Positions 43,068 through 51,230 of a stretch of 64,000 nt of DNA are shown one piece after another. The notes beneath the pieces were generated by a model that saw only the letters and a program-made list of their open reading frames with translations, was not told where the DNA came from and ran no database searches. The DNA is from Burkholderiales bacterium. GTDB lineage: Bacteria; Pseudomonadota; Gammaproteobacteria; Burkholderiales; SG8-41. The DNA lies in the NCBI GenBank assembly GCA_036262035.1, contig DATAJS010000032.1, forward strand, positions 186,001 through 250,000, written 5' to 3'. Within the stretch, counting starts at the first letter, position 1, and each line of letters starts with the position of its first letter. The translations under genes were made by a program, and so were the position numbers.

Positions 43068-43147
43068 GTCATTCCCGCGAAGGCGGTGTAGCCCGTCATT
43101 CCCGCGAAGGCGGTGTGGCCCGTCATTCCCGCGAAGGCGGGAATCCA
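43068..43147. repeat. three tandem copies of a 27-nt element
   Basis: GTCATTCCCGCGAAGGCGG-type units start at 43068, 43095 and 43122, period 27 nt; the first two differ by one base and the third ends in GGGAATCCA. The third copy matches the common proteobacterial GTCATTCCCGCGAAGGCGGG intergenic repeat. The array ends 10 nt before the TPR gene start. Three units without constant-length unique spacers exclude CRISPR. Confidence 0.9.
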
Positions 43148-43157
43148 TTTTGACCTC

Positions 43158-43745
43158 ATGAGCCTCGAATCCCGTTTCCGCGCGCAGGTCGCGCGGATCG
43201 CCCTCTCCTTCGGACGCCGCGAGCAGGCGATCTCGCAGTACCAGCGCGCGCTGGACGCCGATCCCAACGACCCCGCGCCGGCGCGCTCGCTGGGCTTCCT
43301 GCATGCCGCGGCCGGCGACGCCGAGCGCGGCATCGGGTACCTCAACCGCGCGCTCGCGCTCGCACCCGATCACGCACCGACGCATTTCAACGTCGGATTC
43401 ATCCATCACCAGCGCAACGACGTCGAATCGGCGATCGCCGCATTCGAGCGCGCCGTGGCGCTCGACCCGCGCATCGACCGCGCGTGGTACGGGCTCGGGA
43501 TGGCCTATCGCACGCTGGGCAGGCCAGCCGAATCGGCGCGTGCGCTCGAGCGCGCGGCGAAGCTCCAGCCGATGAACGACATCGCGTGGTACGAGCTGGG
43601 AATGGCGTGGTACGCACTGAAGCGCTACGACAAGGTGCAGGAAGTGATCGAGCACTTGAACGGCTTCGAGCCGAAGCAGACGATGCGCCTCGTGCGCGAC
43701 ACCCCCGAGCGCGAAGCCGCGCTCGCGCGCGATCGGAGCGCGTGA
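43158..43745 (+). CDS. tetratricopeptide repeat protein
   Basis: A 195-aa soluble protein made of about four TPR units (e.g. AISQYQRALDADPNDPAPAR, GIGYLNRALALAPDHAPTHF, AIAAFERAVALDPRIDRAWY). No signal peptide. Partner unknown. Start ATG 43158 has no clear ribosome-binding site because the tandem repeat runs to 10 nt before it. Its stop overlaps the next ATG. Confidence 0.85.
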   Translation: MSLESRFRAQVARIALSFGRREQAISQYQRALDADPNDPAPARSLGFLHAAAGDAERGIGYLNRALALAPDHAPTHFNVGFIHHQRNDVESAIAAFERAVALDPRIDRAWYGLGMAYRTLGRPAESARALERAAKLQPMNDIAWYELGMAWYALKRYDKVQEVIEHLNGFEPKQTMRLVRDTPEREAALARDRSA

Positions 43746-44053
43746 TGCCGACGTCGGTGCTGATACTCACGATGCTGCGCGCGATCGTCGAGGTGGCCGG
43801 CTTCGCCATGCTGGGACAGGCGCTGCTGTACGTGCTGGCCGGGCGCAGGCGCAAGGACAACTTCGTCTACCAGCTCTTCTCGATCCTCACCCGGCCGGTG
43901 ATCCGCTTCACGCGCTGGATCACGCCGCGCTTCGTGCGCGACGATCACATCGGAATCGCGGCGTTCCTGCTGCTGCTGTGGCTGTGGGTCGGGCTGCTGA
44001 TCGCGAAGCGCTACGTGTGCCTCACGCAGGCGCTCGCGTGCCCGGGAATGTAG
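43745..44053 (+). CDS. small membrane protein, unknown function
   Basis: A 102-aa protein with two predicted helices (about 7-33 and 71-92: ILTMLRAIVEVAGFAMLGQA; IGIAAFLLLLWLWVGLLIAK) separated by a basic loop (RRRKDNFVYQLFSILTRPVIR). It reminds one loosely of YggT-type proteins but lacks enough motif for that name. Its ATG overlaps the TPR stop, so the two are co-translated and may function together. Confidence 0.75.
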   Translation: MPTSVLILTMLRAIVEVAGFAMLGQALLYVLAGRRRKDNFVYQLFSILTRPVIRFTRWITPRFVRDDHIGIAAFLLLLWLWVGLLIAKRYVCLTQALACPGM

Positions 44054-44068
44054 CTCACGTGTCGTAGC

Positions 44069-44086
44069 GCAGGCGCCCTCGCCTGC
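44069..44086. terminator. hairpin between convergent genes
   Basis: GCAGGCG, loop CCCT, CGCCTGC: a perfect 7-bp stem between the convergent genes ending at 44053 and 44090. It could terminate both directions; no T-run. Confidence 0.4.
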
Positions 44087-44089
44087 ACT

Positions 44090-44479
44090 CTAAGCCCCGT
44101 CCATCCGCCATTCGTGGCCGCATTTCTTGCAGCGCACGCGGATCCACGACGACTCGCCGCCGTTGCCGGCGTCGACCACCTTCAGGATGCCGTAGGTCGA
44201 GCACTCCTTGCAGCTCGACTGCGCGCCGAGCGTTTCGGCGCGCGCGAGCAGGAAGTTGTACCAGCGCAGCGACTTGAAGCACACGTACGCCGCCGCCACG
44301 ACGAGCGCGGCGTTCCATACGAGCTGGAGGAAGGGGCCGGAAACATCGAGCTGCTCCAGGCATGCCGCGACCACGATCATGCACAGGAAGCAGGTGACGA
44401 ACCACACGTGGCCTTCGATGAGCTGGCGCTCGTACCAGCGGCGGAATCCGAGCTTGGCGATGCCTTGGGCGGGAGTCAT
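44090..44479 (-). CDS. membrane protein with C-terminal zinc ribbon
   Basis: A 129-aa protein from ATG 44477-44479. Two membrane helices (about 26-47 and 57-75: GHVWFVTCFLCMIVVAACLE; FLQLVWNAALVVAAAYVCF), then a zinc ribbon of two CxxC knuckles (CKECSTYG ... RCKKCGHEW). Function unknown. An in-frame extension to 44572 has no supporting feature. Confidence 0.75.
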   Translation of the reverse strand: MTPAQGIAKLGFRRWYERQLIEGHVWFVTCFLCMIVVAACLEQLDVSGPFLQLVWNAALVVAAAYVCFKSLRWYNFLLARAETLGAQSSCKECSTYGILKVVDAGNGGESSWIRVRCKKCGHEWRMDGA

Positions 44480-44612
44480 GACGGCGGATCCTGCGAAATG
44501 CGCGAACGAGCGACAGGCGGCCGCGGACGGCCGCGCCAGGGCGTGATTCAAGCCAGAATCAGGCCCGTACAAGGCGAGAACACCAGACCCCTATGCTAAA
44601 ATCCGCCCTCCC

Positions 44613-44708
<96 letters not shown>

Positions 44709-44945
44709 GCTACGTAAGTAACGGATACTAGTGGTTTCGTTACACGAGTCCGGAGCCACTCCTTCACAGAGTTCGATCGTTCGCTCGATTGGCAGTGCCG
44801 CGCGGCAGCTGCTTTCCCGGCGCAACGGGCGCCCGCACAAACACCGACCCAGCCGCATGGTAAGGCGAGAAATCCGCGATGGGATCGAAGCGTCAATCCC
44901 GGTATCGATGCTCGCCCTAAGGCCGGCCGCTTTAAACGCTTTGAG

Positions 44946-45077
44946 CTAGAGCCCGACCGCAAGACGCCGCAGCAAATCGTCCAGACTGTGAAGCTTGAGC
45001 TTCGCCCGACCTGTCAAGTCCTGCCACTTCAGGCCGGCGGCAAATGCCGCCACGGCCCTCGTGACCTCGAAGTCGAC
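44946..45077 (-). pseudogene. remnant of MmgE/PrpD N-terminus
   Basis: The minus strand reads VTRAVAAFAAGLKWQDL then AKLKLHSLDDLL, matching VTRRIATFAARLKWQDL and AKLKLHILD at the start of the intact PrpD gene (51231-52658). The conserved DNA includes TGAAGCTTGAGCTTCGC at both sites (about 44988 and 52518). A three-codon deletion lies in between, and the frame stops soon after, so only about 44 codons remain. It lies downstream of the last gene of the TauD-Bug operon. Confidence 0.75.
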
Positions 45078-45168
45078 CTTGTGATCAGTCGGCGTATTCG
45101 TCGTGTCGTCGGAGCACCGTGACGGGCACGTGCAGGCGCGCTCGGGGTCATGCACTAGTTTTCGCCGC

Positions 45169-46143
45169 TCATTCAGCCTTGATACCGGCTTCGCGTACCA
45201 CTTTCGCCCATTTCTCTGTCTCAGCGCGTGCAAACGCCCCGAACGCCCTGTCGCTGAGTGATGCGGGTTCGGAGCCGGACGCGAGCAAGCGATCGCGGGT
45301 ATCGGGTGATGCGAGCGCGCGGTTGATATCCGCGTTGATGCGCGGCGGGAGCCCTTTGGGAACGCCGGTGGGCGCGAACACTCCGGCCCAACCGACCGCC
45401 ACGTAGTTCGGGTAACCGGACTCCGCCACGGTGGGTACGTCAGGCCATGCGGCAGATCGTTTCGCGCTCGTGATCGCGAGTGCGCGCAGGCGCCCGTTGC
45501 GCACGAACGGCGCCGCCGTAAGCGCGCTGGAAATCATGAATTCAGTCTGTCCGCCGACGGTGTCGGTCAGCGCCGGTCCAGTCCCCTTGTACGGCACGTG
45601 GTTCACTCTGACGCCGCTTTGCATCGTCAGCAGCTCCATCGCGAGATGGCCGAGCGTGCCGACACCCGAATGCGCGTAGTTGAGCGACCTGCCGCGGGTT
45701 TTTGCCAGCGCGATGAAATCGCCGAACGTCTTCGCTGCGAGCGCCGGATGCACAACGACAAGGCTGGGCGTCTGGGCGGCGAGCGCGACCGGAACGAAAT
45801 CCCGGTGCGGCGAGAACGGCAGCTTCGCGTACAGGCTCTCATTGATCGCGTGTGTGGCGATGGTTCCCATCACGAGCGTATAGCCGTCCGGCGCTGCACG
45901 CGCGGCCATCTCGGTGCCGATGTTGCCACCCGCGCCGGGACGGTTGTCGACGATGACCTGCTGGCGCCAGTATTCGCTGAGCTTTACGCTGATCGCCCGC
46001 GCCAGCACGTCGGTGGGGCCCGACGGGGGAAAGGGCACGATGAGCCGCACAGGGCGTGCCGGGTAGTCGTCGCGCTCGGCCAGCGCCGGCGTCACCGCGA
46101 ACGCAACCGTGAGTACCGGGACGAAACACCTCACCTGAATCAA
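45169..46143 (-). CDS. Bug-family substrate-binding protein (module 1)
   Basis: A 324-aa periplasmic Bug/TctC protein. The start is put at TTG 46141-46143, which has CGGAG 5 nt upstream and overlaps the TauD stop (TTTGA), giving the signal peptide IQVRCFVPVLTVAFAVTPALA; a GTG at 46134 is the alternative. Family motifs: YPARPVRLIVPFPPSGPTDV, VDNRPGAGGNIGTEMAARA, NHVPYKGTGPALTDTVGGQ. Last gene of the PrpD-(TauD-Bug)x3 operon. Confidence 0.92.
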   Translation of the reverse strand: MIQVRCFVPVLTVAFAVTPALAERDDYPARPVRLIVPFPPSGPTDVLARAISVKLSEYWRQQVIVDNRPGAGGNIGTEMAARAAPDGYTLVMGTIATHAINESLYAKLPFSPHRDFVPVALAAQTPSLVVVHPALAAKTFGDFIALAKTRGRSLNYAHSGVGTLGHLAMELLTMQSGVRVNHVPYKGTGPALTDTVGGQTEFMISSALTAAPFVRNGRLRALAITSAKRSAAWPDVPTVAESGYPNYVAVGWAGVFAPTGVPKGLPPRINADINRALASPDTRDRLLASGSEPASLSDRAFGAFARAETEKWAKVVREAGIKAE

Positions 46144-47195
46144 AGGATCTCCGCCCGTGTGGACCCGGACACCGGGGGCACACCCATGCCCATACCGCTG
46201 CCGTAGCGGTCGGCGAATTCCGGTGCGAGCTTTCGGCCGTTGGGATTGTTCAGCCACAGCCGCAGCATGTGGCGCTTGCGGTCTTCCTCCGGCCACTCCT
46301 CGTAGGCAGTGCGCGAGTGCAGCACCATATGGTTGTTGCAGAACTGCATGTCACCGGGCTCGAGCATCATCTCGAGACGGATGTCTTCCCGCTGCGCGGT
46401 GCTGTTGAGGAACTCCATTGCCGCGGTCTCTTCCGCCGTGAAAGCGAGGCCCGCCTTGCGGGCTGCGGTTACGATCGCCGTATATACGTAGCGGCACGAG
46501 AGCCGCCGCTCGAAGTAGCTGTAGACCGGCACGCGATGGGGCGTGAGCGGGGCTACGCCTGGGAGCTCCTCACCGCGCAAGTCGTAGTGAAAGCCGCGGG
46601 CGAGCACATCGAGATACTCGGGATGCTTCGCCAGCACCTCGTTGTAGAGCGTCATCGCGCTTGCCAATCGGGACACGCCTCCCGATTTTGCTTTGCGGAA
46701 GCACAGGAGACCGACCACATCACAGTTGTCGTTGTGGAAGAAGAGCTCGGCGCTGGTCTGATAGCCGCGAACGTTCTTGTCCATGTACTTCAGGCCGGCG
46801 ATCGCGCGCACGTGCCCGAGCAGGTCACCGCTCGCGTTCTGAGAGATCGGGTAGCCGAGATGGGTGCCGATACCCCAAAAAATGCGCGCGACGTCCTCGT
46901 CGCTGTACTTGCCGAGCGGCAGGCCTCGCACGACGACGAAACCGCGGCCGTTTTCGAGCTCGTCCGAGATGCGGGAGAGATCGCCCGCAATCGAGGTGAG
47001 AGGGAAATGCCCGCGGCGCATGTGGGTAAGAGCGACCGGCCGCTCACGCAGCCTGGCGAGCAGCTCGTCGATGTCTGCGAGCGCCGCGCGCGGTAGCGTA
47101 TAGACCCAGTCCGTCCGATCGGCCAGCTCGCAGCCCTTCCACGCGCTGCGGCCAGTGATCGGGTGCCTCGGCACCTCGCGAACGATGTCTTCCAT
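46140..47195 (-). CDS. TauD/TfdA-like Fe(II)/2-oxoglutarate oxygenase, divergent (module 1)
   Basis: A 351-aa double-stranded beta-helix oxygenase. The 2-His-1-carboxylate motif is HND (His154, Asp156 in ELFFHNDNCDV) instead of the HTD of its two neighbours, and the distal His is in NNHMVLHSRTAYEEW with RHMLRLWL supplying the 2-oxoglutarate Arg. It looks like the gamma-butyrobetaine/clavaminate-type TfdA-like branch. GGAGG lies just before ATG 47195. Substrate unknown. The longer frame up to 48161 overlaps the next Bug gene and is rejected. Confidence 0.88.
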   Translation of the reverse strand: MEDIVREVPRHPITGRSAWKGCELADRTDWVYTLPRAALADIDELLARLRERPVALTHMRRGHFPLTSIAGDLSRISDELENGRGFVVVRGLPLGKYSDEDVARIFWGIGTHLGYPISQNASGDLLGHVRAIAGLKYMDKNVRGYQTSAELFFHNDNCDVVGLLCFRKAKSGGVSRLASAMTLYNEVLAKHPEYLDVLARGFHYDLRGEELPGVAPLTPHRVPVYSYFERRLSCRYVYTAIVTAARKAGLAFTAEETAAMEFLNSTAQREDIRLEMMLEPGDMQFCNNHMVLHSRTAYEEWPEEDRKRHMLRLWLNNPNGRKLAPEFADRYGSGMGMGVPPVSGSTRAEIL

Positions 47196-47242
47196 GACGC
47201 CTCCTCTCATTGCTTGCACGGCGCCTTGCGAGCGCAACCGGC

Positions 47243-48217
47243 TCACTCGGCACTCGCCCCCGACCATTTGATAATGGCCGCCCACTTGCTGAGCTCCGCC
47301 TTGATGAACGCCCCGAACTCGCTGCCCGTCGAGGCGACGACGTCGCCGCCTTGCGAGGCCACGATTGCCTGCACTTCGGGCTGCCGAAGCGCATGGGTCG
47401 TCGCCGAATGGAGCTCCCGCACGATCTCCGGCGGCACCGCCGCCGGTGCCAGAAAACCGAACCACGTGGTGACCTCGTAGCCCGGCAGCGCGGCCTCCGA
47501 TACCGTGGGCACCTGCGGTGCCGCCGCCGAGCGCTTGAGCGAGGTCACTCCGAGCGGCAGCAGTCGGCCGGACGCCATGTGCGGCAGAGCCACGACGAGG
47601 TTGGGAAAAAGGATGGGAACGTTGCCCGCGATGCCGTCGACGAGCGCCGCAGCACTGCCCTTGTACGGCACGTGCAGCATCTTGATTCCCGCCTTGGCGC
47701 TGAAGAACTCCGCAGCAAGATGCTGGGGAAATCCGACGCCCGAGGTTCCATACGCCAATTGTCCCGGCTGCGCCTTCGCCATCGAAATCAGCGCCTTCAC
47801 CGATCGCACCGGCAGGGAAGGATGCACGAGGACCACGTTCGGGAATTTCGCCGCCAGCGTGATCGGGACGAAATCCGCAACGGGATCGAAAGGCAGCTTC
47901 TGACGCAGCGCCGGATTGATCGCGTGCGTGCCGTTGTGGCCGATCATGAACGTATGGCCGTCGGGTACCGCTTTGGCGACGAAATCGGTCCCGATCTGCC
48001 CGCTCGCCCCCGGTCGATTGTCGACAATGACCTGACGCTTCCACGCGACGGTGAGCTTCTGCGCCACGGTGCGCGCAAGGGAGTCCGCTGCGCCCCCCGG
48101 TGGTCCTGCGACGACGAGGCGAACGACGCGGCTCGGGAACTCCTGCGCCCCAGCGGCGCAAGGGCTCAGCAGCACCGCGGCGGCGAAGGCGGCCGGGACG
48201 CGACGCGCCTCAAGCAT
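47243..48217 (-). CDS. Bug-family substrate-binding protein (module 2)
   Basis: A 324-aa Bug/TctC protein from ATG 48215-48217, overlapping the TauD2 end by 8 nt. Signal peptide (LEARRVPAAFAAAVLLSPCAAGA), then FPSRVVRLVVAGPPGGAADS, VDNRPGASGQIGTDFVAKA, LHVPYKGSAAALVDGIAGN. The frame continues upstream to 48442 only as antisense-like shadow. 47 nt separate it from TauD1. Confidence 0.92.
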   Translation of the reverse strand: MLEARRVPAAFAAAVLLSPCAAGAQEFPSRVVRLVVAGPPGGAADSLARTVAQKLTVAWKRQVIVDNRPGASGQIGTDFVAKAVPDGHTFMIGHNGTHAINPALRQKLPFDPVADFVPITLAAKFPNVVLVHPSLPVRSVKALISMAKAQPGQLAYGTSGVGFPQHLAAEFFSAKAGIKMLHVPYKGSAAALVDGIAGNVPILFPNLVVALPHMASGRLLPLGVTSLKRSAAAPQVPTVSEAALPGYEVTTWFGFLAPAAVPPEIVRELHSATTHALRQPEVQAIVASQGGDVVASTGSEFGAFIKAELSKWAAIIKWSGASAE

Positions 48218-49151
48218 GGGCCGCAGCGCCGAGCCGCCCTCGCTCGTGTGCCGACGGCGCTGCGCCGGCGCCATATGCGGGCACGCTTCCGATCGTTTGC
48301 GTGCGGTGCATGATGCGACGCGCATTCGCATCGAACGCGTTGCGATGGTGGATGGCGCAACGGTTGTCCCAGATGAGCGTGTCGCCGACCTGCCAATCGT
48401 GGTGCCACGCCGGCTGTGCCACCGTGTGTGCCCACAGCGCATCGAGCAGCGCGTCCGAATCGGCTTCCGCGAGGCCGTCTATGCGCGAATCGCGCCGGCG
48501 GCCGAGATAAAGCGCATTCCGCGCCGTCTCGGGGTGCGTGCGGATGATCGGGTGGCTGGTGGAGATGGAGTGCCGCCGGCGCTGGCCCGCGCTGTTCCGC
48601 CCCCCATCGTGATAGATCGTGCGGCCCTGGATCGCCGCGAGCAGATCGGCGGGCAGCGTGCGCAATGCCTCGTACATGTTGATAAAGCCGGTCTCTCCGC
48701 CGCGGCCGGCGGGCACTTCGAGCGACGTCAGGATACTGGCGGCCGGAGGTACCGGCGTGTTCGACATATCGGTGTGCCAGATCGCTTCGTCGTTGCCCAG
48801 GCTGCCGATCGGCTGCCCATTCTCGATCACGTTAGAGATGATGCTGATGTAAGGATCCGGCCGCTGCGCGCCTTGTTGCACCGCTGTCGGCGGCGATTCG
48901 AGCAGATCGCCGAAGTAGCGCCCCACCCGCAGCAGCTCCGCGTCCGTCAGGGTACGGCCGCGAAAGACCACCACGAGATGATCGAGCCATGCCTGGTGCA
49001 CTTCCGCCACCGTCTGCGGATCGAGTGCCGCGATGTCCTCGTCGCATTCGATACGAGCCCCGATCGGGCCGGGTATCGGCGTCACCTTGATCTTCGAGTA
49101 CCGGTTGAACGGCTTCGCGCCGTATCTGTTGTTCTGCACTGCGTCGTTCAT
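48210..49151 (-). CDS. TauD/TfdA family Fe(II)/2-oxoglutarate dioxygenase (module 2)
   Basis: A 313-aa TauD-type dioxygenase. Metal ligands: His126 and Asp128 (AIWHTDMSNTPVPP) and distal His near 268 (DNRCAIHHRNAFD), with Arg in RRIMHRT for 2-oxoglutarate. Family members hydroxylate and cleave taurine, sulfate esters, aryloxyacids and similar carboxylates or sulfonates; the substrate here is not predictable by eye. AGGAGG precedes ATG 49151. No sulfonate ABC transporter (TauABC) accompanies it. Confidence 0.93.
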   Translation of the reverse strand: MNDAVQNNRYGAKPFNRYSKIKVTPIPGPIGARIECDEDIAALDPQTVAEVHQAWLDHLVVVFRGRTLTDAELLRVGRYFGDLLESPPTAVQQGAQRPDPYISIISNVIENGQPIGSLGNDEAIWHTDMSNTPVPPAASILTSLEVPAGRGGETGFINMYEALRTLPADLLAAIQGRTIYHDGGRNSAGQRRRHSISTSHPIIRTHPETARNALYLGRRRDSRIDGLAEADSDALLDALWAHTVAQPAWHHDWQVGDTLIWDNRCAIHHRNAFDANARRIMHRTQTIGSVPAYGAGAAPSAHERGRLGAAAHA

Positions 49152-49193
49152 GTAGCTCCTCCTGGTCTAATCGCACGTATGCGTGGCGTGAAG

Positions 49194-50213
49194 TCACTCC
49201 AGATCGATTCGTGCCTCCTTGATCACGGCTACCCACTTGGCGGACTCCTTCTCGATGAAAGCACGCAACGCCTGCGGAGTTCCCGGTGCGGCGGTGGCGC
49301 CGACCTTGCTCAACTGCTCGATCGTCGCCTGTGCCGCAAGGCTCGCGTTGATGCTCTTGTTGAGGCTCGAGACGATCGGCGCCGGCATGTCGCGCGGGCC
49401 GAGCACCGCCCACCAGCCTTCCGCTTCGTAGCCGGGCAAGCCGGCCTCGGCGATGGTCGGCACCTCTGCAACGGCGGGCGACCGCTTGAGCCCTGTGACT
49501 CCCAAGGCTTTGACTTTGCCAGAGGCGACGAACGGCACCGCCGAGAGTATCGCTGCCATCTGGAGCGGTATCTGACCGCCCATCAGATCCACCATAGCCG
49601 GGCCGGTGCCGCGATACGCAATCGGATGCAGACTGATGCCCGCCATCTGCCTGAAGAGCTCGCCGGCGAGATGGGTCAGGTTGCCGACGCCACCAGTCCC
49701 ATAGGACAGCGGTTTGGGGGCCGCCTTCGCAACGGCGATCAGCTCCTTCACGGTGGATGCGGGAAAGCTCGGGGTCGACAGCAGGATGAAAGGCGCCTTC
49801 GCCACCAGCGACAACATGGAGAAATCGCGCTGCGTATACGGCGGATTCTTCATTCCCGAAGTGCCGTACGAGAACGATGCCGGCACGAGCAGGATCGTAT
49901 ACCCGTCCGGCTGGGACTTCATCGCCATCGCGGTGGCGATTCGCCCGTCGGCGCCGGCCCTGTTGTCGACGACCACCTGCTGGCCGAGGACATCCGTCAG
50001 CTTCTGAGCCAGGATCCGCCCCACGATGTCATTCGCCCCGCCCGGCGCAAAACCTACGACCAGCCGCACGGGACGGGATGGATAGTGTTGAGCGTGCGCA
50101 TCTTGCGTGATCGCGGATGCCAATCCGAAGAGAACCGCGGGCACCGCGAAACGTCGACAGCATCGTGCTGCCGACGACGAGTAAAGATTCGATTTCGCTG
50201 TCGTCGATCTCAT
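49194..50213 (-). CDS. Bug-family substrate-binding protein (module 3)
   Basis: A 339-aa Bug/TctC protein from ATG 50211-50213. Basic N-terminus and signal peptide (RRFAVPAVLFGLASAITQDA, cleavage after AHA), then YPSRPVRLVVGFAPGGANDI, VDNRAGADGRIATAMAMKS and HPIAYRGTGPAMVDLMGGQ. 89 nt separate it from TauD3, the longest gap in the operon; the upstream extension to 50435 is unlikely. Confidence 0.9.
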   Translation of the reverse strand: MRSTTAKSNLYSSSAARCCRRFAVPAVLFGLASAITQDAHAQHYPSRPVRLVVGFAPGGANDIVGRILAQKLTDVLGQQVVVDNRAGADGRIATAMAMKSQPDGYTILLVPASFSYGTSGMKNPPYTQRDFSMLSLVAKAPFILLSTPSFPASTVKELIAVAKAAPKPLSYGTGGVGNLTHLAGELFRQMAGISLHPIAYRGTGPAMVDLMGGQIPLQMAAILSAVPFVASGKVKALGVTGLKRSPAVAEVPTIAEAGLPGYEAEGWWAVLGPRDMPAPIVSSLNKSINASLAAQATIEQLSKVGATAAPGTPQALRAFIEKESAKWVAVIKEARIDLE

Positions 50214-50302
50214 ACGTGATCCACTGGCTGGCGGCCGCTGGCATGCCGCGCGCGCCAAAGTTCGTGGGGTCGTAAGCAGCGTCGACCCTGGCGGGTCGCG
50301 CT

Positions 50303-51208
50303 TCAGGCGAACGTCGGCTGCGCTCCCTGCACCGTGGTCCTTCTCATGCGCCGCCGCCGCGGCAGCTCGTAGTCGTGCATGGCGAGATGCTGCGTGGAAA
50401 AATTGTCCCACATCAGCAGGTCTCCGACGCGCCACCTGTGGACGTACTTGAACTCCGGCCTTTGCAGGTGGGCATACAGCTCGGAGAGCAGCGCCCTGCT
50501 CTCCGCTTCGCTCATGCCGACGATGCGCTCGGTGATGCCCTCGTTGACGAACAGTACCGGCTTGCCGGTAAATGGGTGGGCGATGACGATCGGGTGCTCC
50601 GTCGGCGGCACCTTCCTCTTCTGTTCTTCGGTCAACGGGACGAGGTTCGCCGCGCCCTCGCGCTTGATGGCCTGGATCTGCTCGTAGATGTAGTGATAGC
50701 TGTGAACCGCCTTGAGCCCCTTGATTCGGCGCTTTAGCTCGTCAGGCAGTCGTTCATAGGCGACCTGCGTATTGATGAACAGTGTATTGCCGAGCGGCAC
50801 GCCGTCGTCGTCGTGCGGCACCTCCAGCGCGTGCAGCAGCGAGCACCGGCTGGGCTCCTTCATGTACGAAAGATCGGTGTGCCACACTTTGCCGGCGTCC
50901 GCGAGTCCGATAGGCTTGCCGTTGTCGTCGACGCAATTGGAGATGCTGTATATCTCGGGATACCCGGGCAGGTGATACGTGCTCTGGACGTGGATCTGCA
51001 GCGGACCGATGCGCTTGCTGAACGCGATATGCTCTTCGGGCTCGAGGGTCTGGTTGCGGATCACGAGCACCGCGTGCTCGTGAAAGCGCTCGATCAGCCT
51101 CTCGAAGTCCTCGTCGCTCAGGTCCTGAGACAGGTCGAGCCCGGCGACCTCGGCGCCGAGCGCCGCTCCGAGCTTGTTGCAGACCCACGATTGCATGGTC
51201 GCTTGCAT
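50303..51208 (-). CDS. TauD/TfdA family Fe(II)/2-oxoglutarate dioxygenase (module 3)
   Basis: A 301-aa dioxygenase closest of the three to classical TauD/TfdA. His110 and Asp112 (GKVWHTDLSYMKEPS), distal His274 (DNFSTQHLAMHDY) and Arg in RRRRMRRTTV form the active site. GGAGGAGGA before ATG 51208 is a strong ribosome-binding site. 22 nt after the PrpD stop. Substrate unknown; the linked PrpD suggests a carboxylate pathway. Confidence 0.94.
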   Translation of the reverse strand: MQATMQSWVCNKLGAALGAEVAGLDLSQDLSDEDFERLIERFHEHAVLVIRNQTLEPEEHIAFSKRIGPLQIHVQSTYHLPGYPEIYSISNCVDDNGKPIGLADAGKVWHTDLSYMKEPSRCSLLHALEVPHDDDGVPLGNTLFINTQVAYERLPDELKRRIKGLKAVHSYHYIYEQIQAIKREGAANLVPLTEEQKRKVPPTEHPIVIAHPFTGKPVLFVNEGITERIVGMSEAESRALLSELYAHLQRPEFKYVHRWRVGDLLMWDNFSTQHLAMHDYELPRRRRMRRTTVQGAQPTFA

Positions 51209-51230
51209 GTCCTCCTCCTCCTAGAATGTG

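Noticed and set aside
43068-43147. Short CRISPR array
   Set aside because: Units are contiguous with 27-nt period and near-identical throughout; no distinct spacers and no cas genes.
46140-48161. 673-codon single frame that would extend TauD1
   Set aside because: The upstream half overlaps Bug2 in another frame; TauD1 has its own ATG with a good ribosome-binding site at 47195.
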